Below, in pieces: positions 27,017 through 36,525 of a stretch of DNA of 64,000 nucleotides (within the stretch, counting starts at the first letter, position 1; each line of letters starts with the position of its first letter). The stretch covers positions 248,001-312,000 of the forward strand of contig DASTWZ010000007.1 in NCBI GenBank assembly GCA_035765635.1. Direction: 5' to 3'. The position numbers and the translations under genes are program-made. The DNA comes from EW11 sp035765635. Its GTDB lineage: Bacteria; Verrucomicrobiota; Verrucomicrobiia; Opitutales; Opitutaceae. The notes beneath the pieces were generated by a model that saw only the letters and a list, made by a program, of their open reading frames with translations, was not told where the DNA came from and searched no databases.

Positions 27017-27175
27017 TGGGCTGCTTGAGTATTACGAATTAAAGCCGGCCTGTTCGCTCGCGGCGAGCCTCGCCCCCTCCATGAAACGACGGATGCGCTG
27101 TAAGGCATTCCCCGGCAGCCGCCGAGTCTCGTCGTCTGATGAGGTTTTCCGGCGTGACGAGCTGGAAGTCGGCCA

Positions 27176-27207
27176 CGAAAAAAGCCCTTGGATTGCTCCA
27201 AGGGCTC
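27176..27207 (-). terminator. rho-independent terminator
   Basis: AGCCCTTGGA pairs with TCCAAGGGCT (27183-27192 with 27197-27206) and is followed on the minus strand by six T. It lies just past the TonB-like gene and ends its transcript. Confidence 0.85.
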
Positions 27208-27228
27208 GGGATTCAAATTTCCGAAAAC

Positions 27229-27582
27229 TTAGAGGGCCGGGAAATTGACGGTCAAAGCGACATCGGTATCGCCCGTCTGATTGGCTCGCGGCTCGAACTT
27301 CCAAGCGCGGACAGCGTCCACAACGGTGAAGGTCCGGACGGAACCGACCTTATCCAGCACTTCGACACCGTGAACGGCGCCGGAGGGCGAAACTTTGAAC
27401 TGAATGCGCACGCTGCCGGTGTCGCTGTGGTTGCGGTAAGGCGAGACGACCTTGATCGGACGCGGAATGTCGGTCCGATTGGCATATTGCGCAATATAAG
27501 CTTCTTCCACGGTTTGGGCAGAAGCGGTGATGGCGAAGGCTGCGACGAACGCAGCAATGAGAGCTTTCTTGTACTTGTTCAT
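27229..27582 (-). CDS. exported TonB-C-like energy-transducer domain protein
   Basis: The 117-residue protein has a signal peptide (MNKYKKALIAAFVAAFAITASA) and a single TonB C-terminal-like domain: GSVRIQFKVSPSGAVHGVEVL, then VVDAVRAWKFEPRANQTG. It lacks the membrane anchor and Pro-rich linker of true TonB. Free periplasmic domains of this kind are common in Verrucomicrobiota; their role is not known. Confidence 0.82.
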   Translation of the reverse strand: MNKYKKALIAAFVAAFAITASAQTVEEAYIAQYANRTDIPRPIKVVSPYRNHSDTGSVRIQFKVSPSGAVHGVEVLDKVGSVRTFTVVDAVRAWKFEPRANQTGDTDVALTVNFPAL

Positions 27583-27901
27583 TGACGCTGACGGGTGCCC
27601 TTTACGGGCGTTATTTTCTTAAGGAACTGGCAGCTGGGGATTAAGTCGCGTTAGCGAACCAGCCGCTCGACCGTATATCGGCCGACACCCTTAAAAACGA
27701 CCGGCCTGCCATTAACTTTATGCCGATCCTTTGCATCGGCATTTTCATTCCCCGAACTAATATGGGGTATTCCCGCCTACCAAATGCCCCAGACTGTAGC
27801 CGCTCGCTATGTTACGTGTTTTCAACGGGTAATGCTTTCCCGTGCAAGAACGCCAGAGCATGGTATCATATGAGGCTTTGGCCCCTCACCCTCCCCGACT
27901 C
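27583..27901. other. 319-bp intergenic region between divergent genes
   Basis: The region lies between the divergent TonB-like and ACT-domain genes, so it should hold both promoters. I see one weak hairpin (ATGCCGA with TCGGCAT, 27720-27742) followed by TTTCATT. No riboswitch fold or operator could be recognised. Confidence 0.5.
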
Positions 27902-28300
27902 ATGAAACTGCAGCTACGTCGTCAGATCACAATCGCCCTCAAAAACGAACCGGGCCAGCTCGCCAAGGCATGCGACGCGTTGGCTCGTAAAGGTGTGAAC
28001 ATCGACGCGATCTCCATTCTCGACACGATAGAACAGGGTGTCATCCGGCTGCTCACCAGCGACTATGCGACGGCGCGAGAAATCCTCACGGCCCAGGGGT
28101 GCCACGTAGTCGAGGCCGAAGTTCTCGAGATCGAAGCGAAGAACCATCCCGGAACTTTAGCCAAGTTGGCGCGAAGTCTCGCCGATGCGGGCATCAATAT
28201 CGAATACGCTTACGGCACGGAGGGATCGTCAAGTGAGCTCATGCGAATTTGTCTCCGTGTGTCTGACCCGGCCAAGGCGCTAAACGTTCTAGGCGGTTAG
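27902..28300 (+). CDS. tandem ACT-domain protein
   Basis: The 132-residue product consists of two ACT domains with little else: TIALKNEPGQLAKACDALARKGVNIDAIS for the first and EIEAKNHPGTLAKLARSLADAGINIEYAY for the second. ACT domains bind small ligands, often amino acids. Similar stand-alone double-ACT proteins occur in many genomes as regulators of unknown target. The next gene starts 15 bp downstream and may be co-transcribed. Confidence 0.88.
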   Translation: MKLQLRRQITIALKNEPGQLAKACDALARKGVNIDAISILDTIEQGVIRLLTSDYATAREILTAQGCHVVEAEVLEIEAKNHPGTLAKLARSLADAGINIEYAYGTEGSSSELMRICLRVSDPAKALNVLGG

Positions 28301-28315
28301 TCATTCGAGTTTCCC

Positions 28316-29539
28316 GTGCCTTCACTGCGCTCCGACTTGATTGGCATCGCGCCCACCGGGGCGCTCGGCACCGCGTTCTTTTATTATTTAACGTCTGAGC
28401 TGAGCCACGCCGAAGATAGCTGTGTCTTTCTTTCGCGCTCAGGTTCACACAGCAGCGAGGCCGTGCGACAATCCGGTCAATTGCGTTTCCAGACCATGCG
28501 CGGAGAAGTGCGCGTCGCGTCGAATAAGGTCTGGGCCGGAACTTTCACCGATGCATGGAACGCCGGAATCATGCCTCGCTGGGTGCTCATTTGCTCGAAC
28601 ACCGACCAAATACTCGATTATATATCCGAGTGGATCGACCTGATCGTCCTGCAAAACGAGCAGAATTTATTATTCCCTTCTGCGAGCGAAGTCCCTGCCC
28701 TGGTTTTGACGGCAAATGGGATATATTTTCAGCGCGTTCGCCAGATATTGATCGAGAAACTCGAAGAGGCCGAACTGCTCGGAAAACTGCCCGACCTCTG
28801 GCCTGACGTGATGCCCAAGGTCGTGTCGCGACTCATTCGCGGCGTGACAATGCAAACATCCGTTCGGCACGGCGAAGGCGCCGATGCCATCTATTGTCCA
28901 GGCCCTTCGAATATCACGACGCTCGCCGGAGGCGATCGTGGCTTGCGCCGCGGGATTTGCGCTGACGCAACACGCCGCGGAGCGCGCTTCGAGGACGCCG
29001 GAGAACTTCCACCGACGCGGGTGGAGTTTCAAAAAGCGTTCATGAACCTGAACTCCAATCTGCTCGGTTTGATCAGTGCCATCTCAAGCGATGGAAGCTT
29101 TCGCCCCCTCACGCTAAAGGAAATATATACTGCCGATTTTTGCATACGAGGCGCTGAGCTTATTCGCCACGTTCTATCCATCGGCAAAGCAGTTCACGCG
29201 TTCGCTCCAGAAGAATCGGCCGAGCCGATTATTGCGCATGTCTTCGAAGTCGCGCAGCGCTTCCCCGACCACGTGCCCTCGAGCATTCAGTGGATCGAGC
29301 AGCAAGTGCGTCATGGAAATATCTCAAACGAAATCCCCCCAACCGAAAAGTGGCTCCTAAGCCCACTCCTACACTACGCCAAAAACGCCGGCCTGAAAAA
29401 GGAACACGACTTTCTCGAAGCCCTGCAGCAACAGCTCCAACAGAAACTCACCTTGGCCAAAACGCACTATGACACGAAGCACACACCCGGTGCGCGGGCT
29501 CCTTCACCCTCATCTTCCGAGGATGCATCGCAGTCCTGA
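28316..29539 (+). CDS. ketopantoate-reductase-like Rossmann protein
   Basis: The 407-residue protein starts with GTG. Its N-terminus LIGIAPTGALGTAFFYYL is a modified Rossmann dinucleotide loop (APTGALG in place of GxGxxG). The later RVEFQKAFMNLNSNLLGL resembles the catalytic Lys/Asn-Ser region of the ApbA/PanE C-terminal domain, and the remainder is helical. The protein is longer than PanE (about 300), with a low-complexity Ser/Pro tail. Function in pantothenate synthesis is not certain. Confidence 0.55.
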   Translation: MPSLRSDLIGIAPTGALGTAFFYYLTSELSHAEDSCVFLSRSGSHSSEAVRQSGQLRFQTMRGEVRVASNKVWAGTFTDAWNAGIMPRWVLICSNTDQILDYISEWIDLIVLQNEQNLLFPSASEVPALVLTANGIYFQRVRQILIEKLEEAELLGKLPDLWPDVMPKVVSRLIRGVTMQTSVRHGEGADAIYCPGPSNITTLAGGDRGLRRGICADATRRGARFEDAGELPPTRVEFQKAFMNLNSNLLGLISAISSDGSFRPLTLKEIYTADFCIRGAELIRHVLSIGKAVHAFAPEESAEPIIAHVFEVAQRFPDHVPSSIQWIEQQVRHGNISNEIPPTEKWLLSPLLHYAKNAGLKKEHDFLEALQQQLQQKLTLAKTHYDTKHTPGARAPSPSSSEDASQS

Positions 29540-29545
29540 TAACAA

Positions 29546-31567
29546 TTATTGCGCGGCTATTGCGTGACTCGAGTGCAGAAGCTTGCGAACATCCAACACG
29601 ACAACTGATTCCAGCTGCCCAGGCTCGCCCGCCTGAAATGCAACCACACGTTTATTTTCGACGAAATGCCTCCATAACGGATGTAGCTTGTATCGGAGCC
29701 TTTCATTTCTCGATATATAGACGTATCTGACGTCTAGTTTTCTCAGAAGATCCAGGCGCCCGTGCTCATAAATGGCCGGGATATCTTTTTCGCGATTCAC
29801 CTGACGGTATGGATTCGAATCCGCGTATATGCCCGCCGGAGTCGGCAAGCCCGCAACTGAGGCAACTACATTGAAATCGCTGCATGCCTCGGTTAAGACG
29901 ATAGCCTTCTTTTCGGCATTTTTCTTAAACCAATTCGCTGCCGCTATGCCGTTGGGATGGAAAAGGAGCACTTTTCCGCCAGTACGGATAAAAAGATCTT
30001 GATAGACCTCGTAGCAGGAAGGCGCCACGCAAAGAACTGCGAAGAACAAACAGAGTGTACGGGCCACTCCTTTCCAGCGGGTAGCTCGCATGGTATTGAG
30101 GCCGGCGACGATCAAAAGACTTATGGCGAGGTTCAAAAACAAAACGAACTTGTTACTGTCGCCCCAAGCGAAGCTATAGCGGTATACATTGATGAATATG
30201 AACGCAGCAACGACGACGACGAAGTACCACCACCATGTCTTGAGCAGGCTGACATCTTGGCAAAATGCGGCTCCAGTATCCCGCTTACGTAGCACGCGCC
30301 AGATCGCGATAGCTCCGAAGACACATCCCCATATAAGATAGTCGCCATTCGCGAATATCCAAAACAGCACTCTTCTCGCCGGACCCCCAACTTGCCCGAA
30401 CTCCGCGAGAGGAATCGCTGTTGCAACGTCCCAAGCCCCAAATTCCTTTTCTATAGGCGGGCCAAAACAGAAGATATACAAAAGCTGGAGCGCACAGAGC
30501 AGGGTGAAGCCAAGGATTGGCAGCCAATACTTGGCCAAGACTGATCGGAATCGAATGATGCTCTGGAAGGAAGACGCAGCCAGCACTGCAAATCCCACAA
30601 TATGCGCAAAAGGCATCAGACAAACCAAGCACATCGCCTGCACCAACCGCTGCCCTTGGATCACTGAATCCTCAACTTTTGTGAAGAAGGCATTCAATGC
30701 CAGGAGTATGATGGGAAAGCTGAATACCAGTCCCCGCTGGGGTTCGAAAAGATTCGTCAGAGTCGACTCAAAGTTGAAATACGGAAACGCAAGAAGTCCT
30801 TCAAAGAAGTTTTTTGTATTATAGTATGCCGGTCGAAACGTGAGGTAATGAACAACGTTCGTGATCGCCGGGTTCAGAAAAAAGAAGAGAGTAAATGCCA
30901 GAGCAATCCAGCGTCCCTCCAATCGGAGCCAGCGTTCGAGCACTGCCCAAGTGGTTCCCACCATGCACAGGGCGCCGATAATGTTCATCACCCTCAATGC
31001 GGTCAAAGCCGACAGACCGAATTGATACAAGTAAGCGACGTAGAAGTCCGCGAGAAAATGATACTTAAGAGGATACTCCGCCACATTTAGGCTCATTGGC
31101 GGAAATGCCTGTGAATTCAGGAATGAGCGAACAATCGAGAGGTGGAAGGCTGTATCGACGAAATTGTAGTTGGACCATACCCCGCCGGAATCGTCTTTAT
31201 ACACGCCGGTCGCAAAGCGCACCATGACCAGAGCGGCAATCGCGAGAAACCACAGATTCGGCCTACGCAGCCAACATTTATCCGCGACGTCTATTGGGCC
31301 CTGGGTACGCCGAAGATAAAAGATCAGCAGGCTCAACAAACCAAGATTCGTGATCGCGTACCCGTTTCCCCAGCCAATCAACGCATACACAAGAAAGCCA
31401 ATCCAAGCGTTCAGAAAAAACGCAAGAGCAAGCGATGCAAGGAAACGTGGAACCCCGATCAGCTCTCTGAGAAGCAAACCGTTTCCGGCCAACTGCCATG
31501 ACAGACAAAGGACGAGCGCAAAATTGAGTACGAGCAACATAGCTGGACGACAGCGACTTATCGCCAA
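29546..31567 (-). CDS. large polytopic membrane protein, GT-C-like
   Basis: A 673-residue protein with roughly 12-14 hydrophobic helices and a C-terminal soluble part of about 120 residues. The acidic/His segment NFVDTAFHLSIVRSF in the first large loop resembles the Asp-containing first loop of GT-C glycosyltransferases (PMT/ArnT-like). The gene is clearly AT-richer than its neighbours and uses codons such as AGA and ATA more often, suggesting transfer. Lipid-linked sugar transfer at the cell surface is a reasonable guess only. Confidence 0.62.
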   Translation of the reverse strand: MAISRCRPAMLLVLNFALVLCLSWQLAGNGLLLRELIGVPRFLASLALAFFLNAWIGFLVYALIGWGNGYAITNLGLLSLLIFYLRRTQGPIDVADKCWLRRPNLWFLAIAALVMVRFATGVYKDDSGGVWSNYNFVDTAFHLSIVRSFLNSQAFPPMSLNVAEYPLKYHFLADFYVAYLYQFGLSALTALRVMNIIGALCMVGTTWAVLERWLRLEGRWIALAFTLFFFLNPAITNVVHYLTFRPAYYNTKNFFEGLLAFPYFNFESTLTNLFEPQRGLVFSFPIILLALNAFFTKVEDSVIQGQRLVQAMCLVCLMPFAHIVGFAVLAASSFQSIIRFRSVLAKYWLPILGFTLLCALQLLYIFCFGPPIEKEFGAWDVATAIPLAEFGQVGGPARRVLFWIFANGDYLIWGCVFGAIAIWRVLRKRDTGAAFCQDVSLLKTWWWYFVVVVAAFIFINVYRYSFAWGDSNKFVLFLNLAISLLIVAGLNTMRATRWKGVARTLCLFFAVLCVAPSCYEVYQDLFIRTGGKVLLFHPNGIAAANWFKKNAEKKAIVLTEACSDFNVVASVAGLPTPAGIYADSNPYRQVNREKDIPAIYEHGRLDLLRKLDVRYVYISRNERLRYKLHPLWRHFVENKRVVAFQAGEPGQLESVVVLDVRKLLHSSHAIAAQ

Positions 31568-31773
31568 GCCATTCGAAGCGATTTGCCGCAGAACGACTCA
31601 TCGTCACAGCCTCCCCGATGCCTTATAATCTCGGCCGGCAGATCAGGCTCTTTATCTTTTTTTTACTCAGACGAGTAACGCCAGAGCTGCTGCTGCGCTG
31701 CAGATGCAGCAAGGCTGCGGACGCTGGAAAAACAGCGGTCACGCAGCCAGGACAGAAAGAAGAATACGGGCGA

Positions 31774-34700
31774 TTACTGACAGGCTTCGCACTCGCCACC
31801 GTTGCGCATGGCTTCGATGGAGCAGGCTAGCTTTTCGGAGGCGGTGTATTCTTTTTTCGCAGGCTTTGCGTCGAGATTGAGAGGCTTCGGCTCGGCGGTC
31901 GCGGTGTTTTCCGAGACGGCAGCAGCCACGGCGTTCGCCATGCCGCCGGCGAGGCCGCGGACTTCCTTCTTCACCTGAACCGTCGCCTTTTCGATATTCG
32001 AGGCGCCGAGAGAACGCAGATAATACGTCGTCTTCAAACCGGCGTGCCAGGCATGGCGATACATGTGGCTCAGAGTTTTTAGATCAGGCGTTTTGATCCA
32101 GAGATTCACCGACTGCGATTGATCGATCCACTTCTGACGGCGCGCCGCGGCTTCGACGATCCATTTGGCATCGATATCAAATGCCGTGAGATACTTGGCT
32201 TTGAGATCAGTCGGGATCGAATCGATGTCTTTCAATTCACCATCGAAGTATTTCAGATTATCGATCATCGCCTGATTCCACAGGCCGCGAGCCTTCAGGT
32301 CCTTCACGAGATACGGGTTCAATACAATGAACTCGCCCGAGAGATTCGATTTAACGAACAGGTTCTTATACGTCGGCTCGATGCAGGGAGACGTTGCGGT
32401 GATATTGGAAATCGTCGCGGTCGGCGCGATGGCGAGCACGTTGCTGTTGCGCATGCCCTGCTTCGCGATCTTTTCGCGCAGCGGCAGCCAAGCCATCTTG
32501 GCGGAGCGAGGAACCTCGATCGGAACGCCGCGCTCCTCTTCCAACATGTCCAACGTATCCTGCGGGAGGATGCCGCGATCCCACTTCGAACCCTTGTACG
32601 TCGAGTAAGTGCCGCGTTCCGCCGCCAGATCGGAGCTGGCTTCATAAGCATAGTACGCTACCGCTTCCATCGCTTCGTCGTTGAACTCGACCGCGGCGTC
32701 CGACGCGAAGGCGAGGCCCTTTATATAAAGCGCGTTGGCCAGGCCCATCATGCCGAGCCCGATCGGACGATGACGAAGATTCGAGCGCTTCGCTGCTTCG
32801 GTCGGATAAAAATTAATATCAATCACGTTGTCCAACGCGCGCACTGCGGTGCGAATCGTTTCGCGGAGTTTTTCGTGATCGATGTTCCCGTTCTTATCGA
32901 GATGCGATTCGAGGATGATCGAACCGAGATTGCAGACCGCAGTTTCGTCGTTCGACGTATTGAGCGTGATCTCGGTGCAAAGATTCGACGAGTGAATCAC
33001 GCCGCAATGATCCTGCGGTGAACGGATGTTGCAGGCGTCCTTGAAGGTGATCCAGGGATGGCCCGTCTCGAAGAGCATCGAGAGCATCTTCTTCCAAAGT
33101 TCGAGCGCTTCGATCTTCTGGCCATGGACTTTGCCCTGCTCGGCCAGCTTCTCGTACTCGAGATAACGCTCTTCGAATTTCTTGCCGTAGAGATCGTGCA
33201 GGTCCTTGACCTCGTTCGACCGGAACAGCGTCCACGTACCGCGGCTCTCCATGCGCTTCATGAAGAGGTCGGGAATCCAATTCGCCGTATTCATGTCGTG
33301 GGTACGGCGGCGGTCATCACCCGTGTTCTTGCGGAGCTCGAGGAACTCGAAGATGTCGTTGTGCCAAGATTCGAGATAGGCGCAGCCGGAGCCCTTGCGT
33401 TTTCCGCCTTGGTTGACCGCGACGAGTTGGTCGTTGTGCAGCTTCAGGAACGGAATCACGCCCTGCGATTCGCCATTTGTGCCTGCAATATACGCGCCGG
33501 TGCCGCGCACCGCGGTCCAGGAACCACCGAGGCCGCCGGCCCATTTCGCGAGAAAAGCATTTTCCGCGATGCCGCGGTACATGATGCCCTCGAGCGAGTC
33601 GTCGACATAATAAAGATAGCAGGACGAAAGCTGCGAATGCAGGGTGCCGGAATTGAAAAGCGTCGGCGTGGAGCTGCAAAAACGGCGACTCTTGTAGAGA
33701 CTATATAACGCCGCGGTTTTGCTTTCGCGCTCCGGAATATCATCGATGAACAAACCCATCGCGACGCGCATCCAGAAAAATTGCGGCGTCTCGAGACGGC
33801 GCGAAGGCTTTACTGTCTTGTCGATGATCAGATAGCGATCGTACAGCGTCTGAATGCCGAGGAAATCGAACTCCAGATCCGCCGACGGATCGAGAACGGC
33901 GGCGAGCTGTGCGATATCATAATTCAGCAGCTTCGGGTTGAGGCGTTTGATCGCCACGCCGTGTTCAAGATATTTTTTGAACGCCCGTTGATGCGCATCC
34001 TTCAGTTTGCCGATGCCATCGCGCACGATGTCCCAGCCGAGCACTTCTTCGTAGATGAAAGTCAGCTGGATACGGCCGGCGAATTTCGCGAAATCCGCGT
34101 CTCGCTCGATCAGCGTCTTCGAATTGAGAATGATGGTCGCGTCGAGATCCTTCTGGCTGATCTGATCGAAGACAGAGCGAAGTAGTTCGGCTTCGATTTC
34201 CTCGTTGCTCAGGCAGAGATCGAGGCCGATGCGGCCGAACTCGATGCGCTTTTGCAGATCGACTCGGTCCCACAGGTATGTTTCGCCGTTGGCCTTCTTC
34301 ACCATGATCATCGAGCCCTGCTCGACGGCGGGGACCGGGATCGGCGACGTGGACTCGCTGGTGCCCTCGGTCCGCGAAGCGGTGCGAAGGGCGCGGTAGA
34401 GAATGTATTGCTCGGCGACCTTGAAATAGCCGGCCTTCATCAACTCTTCCTGCACGATGTCCTGAATCTCCTCGATGTGGACAAACGACTGCTTCGAAGA
34501 GAGCACGCGCGTCGCGACGGCTTTCGTGATTTCCACCGCCGCTCCGGAGTCTCGATGGAGCGAAAGAAACGCTTTGCGCACGGCGATCTCGATCTTCTGT
34601 TCGTTGAACGGAACGATCTGATGATTGCGCCGGATCACTCGCACTGTGGCGGCCGAGCCGGCTGCGTTCAGTTTCTGCGACCGATTCAGGAGAAGGCACT

Positions 34701-35094
34701 TCGCGACATCGTAGGCGTTGTTGTCGACGAGCGTCTTTTCAATCAGTTCGTAGAGTGAATTGAGCGAGAGGCGCAGGGGGGACTGGCGGAGTGCGGCGCT
34801 GGCGAGATTGCCCGCCACTTCGCGCAGAATTTGCGCCACGAACGCACGATTTCCATCGGTGAAAATATTCGACTCACCGCGCGCGAGTGAAACGTGGGTC
34901 AGCGCCTTGCCAATGGTGTCCGCAACTTCTGCGAGATCAAAACGCTCTTCGCCGCGAGGCGTGAGCACAAAGGTTTCGGGAACAAGCGGCGCGTCGGCCG
35001 GGACGACATCGCGCCAGGCGAAAGTGGGTTTCTGGTCCTTGGGGGTTTGGATCGAACGTTTGAGAGCGAGGTCGTGGGCAAGTGACGGATTCAT
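31774..35094 (-). CDS. nrdA: class I ribonucleotide reductase alpha subunit with three ATP-cone-like domains
   Basis: The 1106-residue protein reduces ribonucleoside diphosphates. Before the catalytic barrel come about 360 residues that read as three ATP-cone-like units, roughly 45-145, 150-245 and 262-360; the first is the least clear. Catalytic marks are LSSCYLYYVD, the Asn-Cys-Glu set in NLCTEITLN, the partner Cys in AVCNLGS, a PTATISNITATSPCIEPTY loop, and the Tyr pair in YYLRSLG used for radical transfer. The C-terminus ends ECEACQ, the reducing Cys pair 1102/1105. It follows nrdB with a 345-bp gap. Confidence 0.95.
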   Translation of the reverse strand: MNPSLAHDLALKRSIQTPKDQKPTFAWRDVVPADAPLVPETFVLTPRGEERFDLAEVADTIGKALTHVSLARGESNIFTDGNRAFVAQILREVAGNLASAALRQSPLRLSLNSLYELIEKTLVDNNAYDVAKCLLLNRSQKLNAAGSAATVRVIRRNHQIVPFNEQKIEIAVRKAFLSLHRDSGAAVEITKAVATRVLSSKQSFVHIEEIQDIVQEELMKAGYFKVAEQYILYRALRTASRTEGTSESTSPIPVPAVEQGSMIMVKKANGETYLWDRVDLQKRIEFGRIGLDLCLSNEEIEAELLRSVFDQISQKDLDATIILNSKTLIERDADFAKFAGRIQLTFIYEEVLGWDIVRDGIGKLKDAHQRAFKKYLEHGVAIKRLNPKLLNYDIAQLAAVLDPSADLEFDFLGIQTLYDRYLIIDKTVKPSRRLETPQFFWMRVAMGLFIDDIPERESKTAALYSLYKSRRFCSSTPTLFNSGTLHSQLSSCYLYYVDDSLEGIMYRGIAENAFLAKWAGGLGGSWTAVRGTGAYIAGTNGESQGVIPFLKLHNDQLVAVNQGGKRKGSGCAYLESWHNDIFEFLELRKNTGDDRRRTHDMNTANWIPDLFMKRMESRGTWTLFRSNEVKDLHDLYGKKFEERYLEYEKLAEQGKVHGQKIEALELWKKMLSMLFETGHPWITFKDACNIRSPQDHCGVIHSSNLCTEITLNTSNDETAVCNLGSIILESHLDKNGNIDHEKLRETIRTAVRALDNVIDINFYPTEAAKRSNLRHRPIGLGMMGLANALYIKGLAFASDAAVEFNDEAMEAVAYYAYEASSDLAAERGTYSTYKGSKWDRGILPQDTLDMLEEERGVPIEVPRSAKMAWLPLREKIAKQGMRNSNVLAIAPTATISNITATSPCIEPTYKNLFVKSNLSGEFIVLNPYLVKDLKARGLWNQAMIDNLKYFDGELKDIDSIPTDLKAKYLTAFDIDAKWIVEAAARRQKWIDQSQSVNLWIKTPDLKTLSHMYRHAWHAGLKTTYYLRSLGASNIEKATVQVKKEVRGLAGGMANAVAAAVSENTATAEPKPLNLDAKPAKKEYTASEKLACSIEAMRNGGECEACQ

Positions 35095-35439
35095 CAGTCG
35101 GGCAGGTATGGTGTGCGAAGGCGGTGTGATCGTCCCCAGAAGATTTGGGACGTGGTTCTTGCGAAAAAAAACTCCGAGGCGGTAAGCGTGTGCGTGAAGC
35201 TCCCGGCTTACGGCAACTGGGTTCGACTAAACAAACGGAACGGAGCGCCGGCGTAAGTCAGCCGGCGAAAATTGACTCAGAAGTTACCTTCTTCGGCGTT
35301 TTCGGAATCGGAAAACGAACGCGCGAAACGGTCGCGCGAGATCGCGAGGCGGAACGCAGCGAGAAGAGCAACGAGCAAAACGACAAACATGGCGGGTGCG
35401 AAGGTTACGCGAGAAAGGCGCTGAAGTATTCTCGCGAGC
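35095..35439. other. intergenic space between nrdB and nrdA
   Basis: This 345-bp stretch carries no credible gene. It includes two short inverted repeats (around CGTTTTC...GAAAACG and GTCCC...GGGAC) that could fold in RNA. Because it is long, nrdA may have its own promoter here in addition to read-through from nrdB. No second NrdR-like box was seen. Confidence 0.45.
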
Positions 35440-36525
35440 TCAGAGTTCGTCGTCGCTGGCGACGTGGAGACTCGACGCTTTTTGGTATTCGGTGACGCGA
35501 CCTTCGAAGAAGTTCTGCTCCTTCTTGATGTCCATCATCTCGGCGAGCCACGGCAGCGGATTCTTGATTCCAGCCGACAATGGAGCCAGGCCACAGCCTT
35601 CGAGACGGCGGTCGGCGATGAAGTCGATGTACATCAGGAACTCGTCCTTGCGGAGTCCGACGGAGTCGACGGGGAGACAATCGCGAATAAATTCTTTCTC
35701 GAGGTTGACCGCTTCGGCCATCGTGGCCCGCAGCTCTTCCTTGAACTCGGCGGTCCAAATCTCGCGATTCTCCTCGACCAGATCCATGAAGAGATTGCGG
35801 AAGACTTCGATGTGGTTCGACTCGTCGCGCAGCGTGTAGCGGAACATCTGACCGATGCCGGGAAACTTGTTCTGGCGGTAGAGCGACAGGATCATGCCGA
35901 AAAGGCCGTAGAACTGCGTGCCCTCCATGCACTGACCGAAAACGAAGATATTTTTCGCCAGCAGCTTCTTGTTTTCCGAAAGGGAAAGATCGAGATCGCG
36001 GCGCAGATTGCGGGAGATGCGCGTGACGAATTCATTCTTCCGAACGATCGTCGGAACGTCCTCGAACATCGCTTCGCACTCGTGCGGGTTGATGCCGAGC
36101 GACGCGATCATGTAGAGCAGCGAATCCGCGTGGATGTTTTCTTCGTGCGCGTGGCGGCCAAGCACGAGTTTCAACTCGGGCGCCGTGACCAATTCGCGAA
36201 CAACGTGCTGAATGTTGTCTCCGACGATTCCCTCGGCCGCAGAAAAATAGCCGATACCCATGCGGATGATCCACCGCTCGATGTCCGAAACGACCTTTTC
36301 GTCACGCCATTGCTCGATGTCTTTGCCCATCGGAATGTCCTCAGGCTCCCAGTGATTGGCCTTCATCGTACGGTAGAGATCGTACGCCCACTGGTACTTC
36401 AGCGGGAGCAGGTTGAAGGTCATGGATTGGCGGCCGTTGATGACACGTTTGTCCGCAAAAGCGGCTTCGGCCTTGGCTTGGTCGAGGATGAAGGTTTTGG
36501 AGCCTACTTGAAACGATTTCTGCAT
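35440..36525 (-). CDS. nrdB: class I ribonucleotide reductase beta subunit, class Ic-like (no radical Tyr)
   Basis: The 361-residue protein has the R2 diiron-type ligand set: Glu98 (SAAEGIVG), Glu129 and His132 (EENIHADSLLY), Glu201 (QCMEGTQF), Glu235 and His238 (DESNHIEV). The residue aligned with the E. coli radical Tyr122, four after the His, is Leu136 (CTG). The first ligand is Glu rather than Asp. This and the ligand spacing match class Ic R2 of Chlamydia, where Phe replaces Tyr and an Mn(IV)/Fe(III) cofactor starts catalysis. Metal content here is inferred. Confidence 0.93.
   Translation of the reverse strand: MQKSFQVGSKTFILDQAKAEAAFADKRVINGRQSMTFNLLPLKYQWAYDLYRTMKANHWEPEDIPMGKDIEQWRDEKVVSDIERWIIRMGIGYFSAAEGIVGDNIQHVVRELVTAPELKLVLGRHAHEENIHADSLLYMIASLGINPHECEAMFEDVPTIVRKNEFVTRISRNLRRDLDLSLSENKKLLAKNIFVFGQCMEGTQFYGLFGMILSLYRQNKFPGIGQMFRYTLRDESNHIEVFRNLFMDLVEENREIWTAEFKEELRATMAEAVNLEKEFIRDCLPVDSVGLRKDEFLMYIDFIADRRLEGCGLAPLSAGIKNPLPWLAEMMDIKKEQNFFEGRVTEYQKASSLHVASDDEL

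Noticed and set aside
27583..27901. Possible riboswitch in the leader of the ACT-domain gene
   Set aside because: Only one weak hairpin is seen; no conserved riboswitch core could be recognised by eye.
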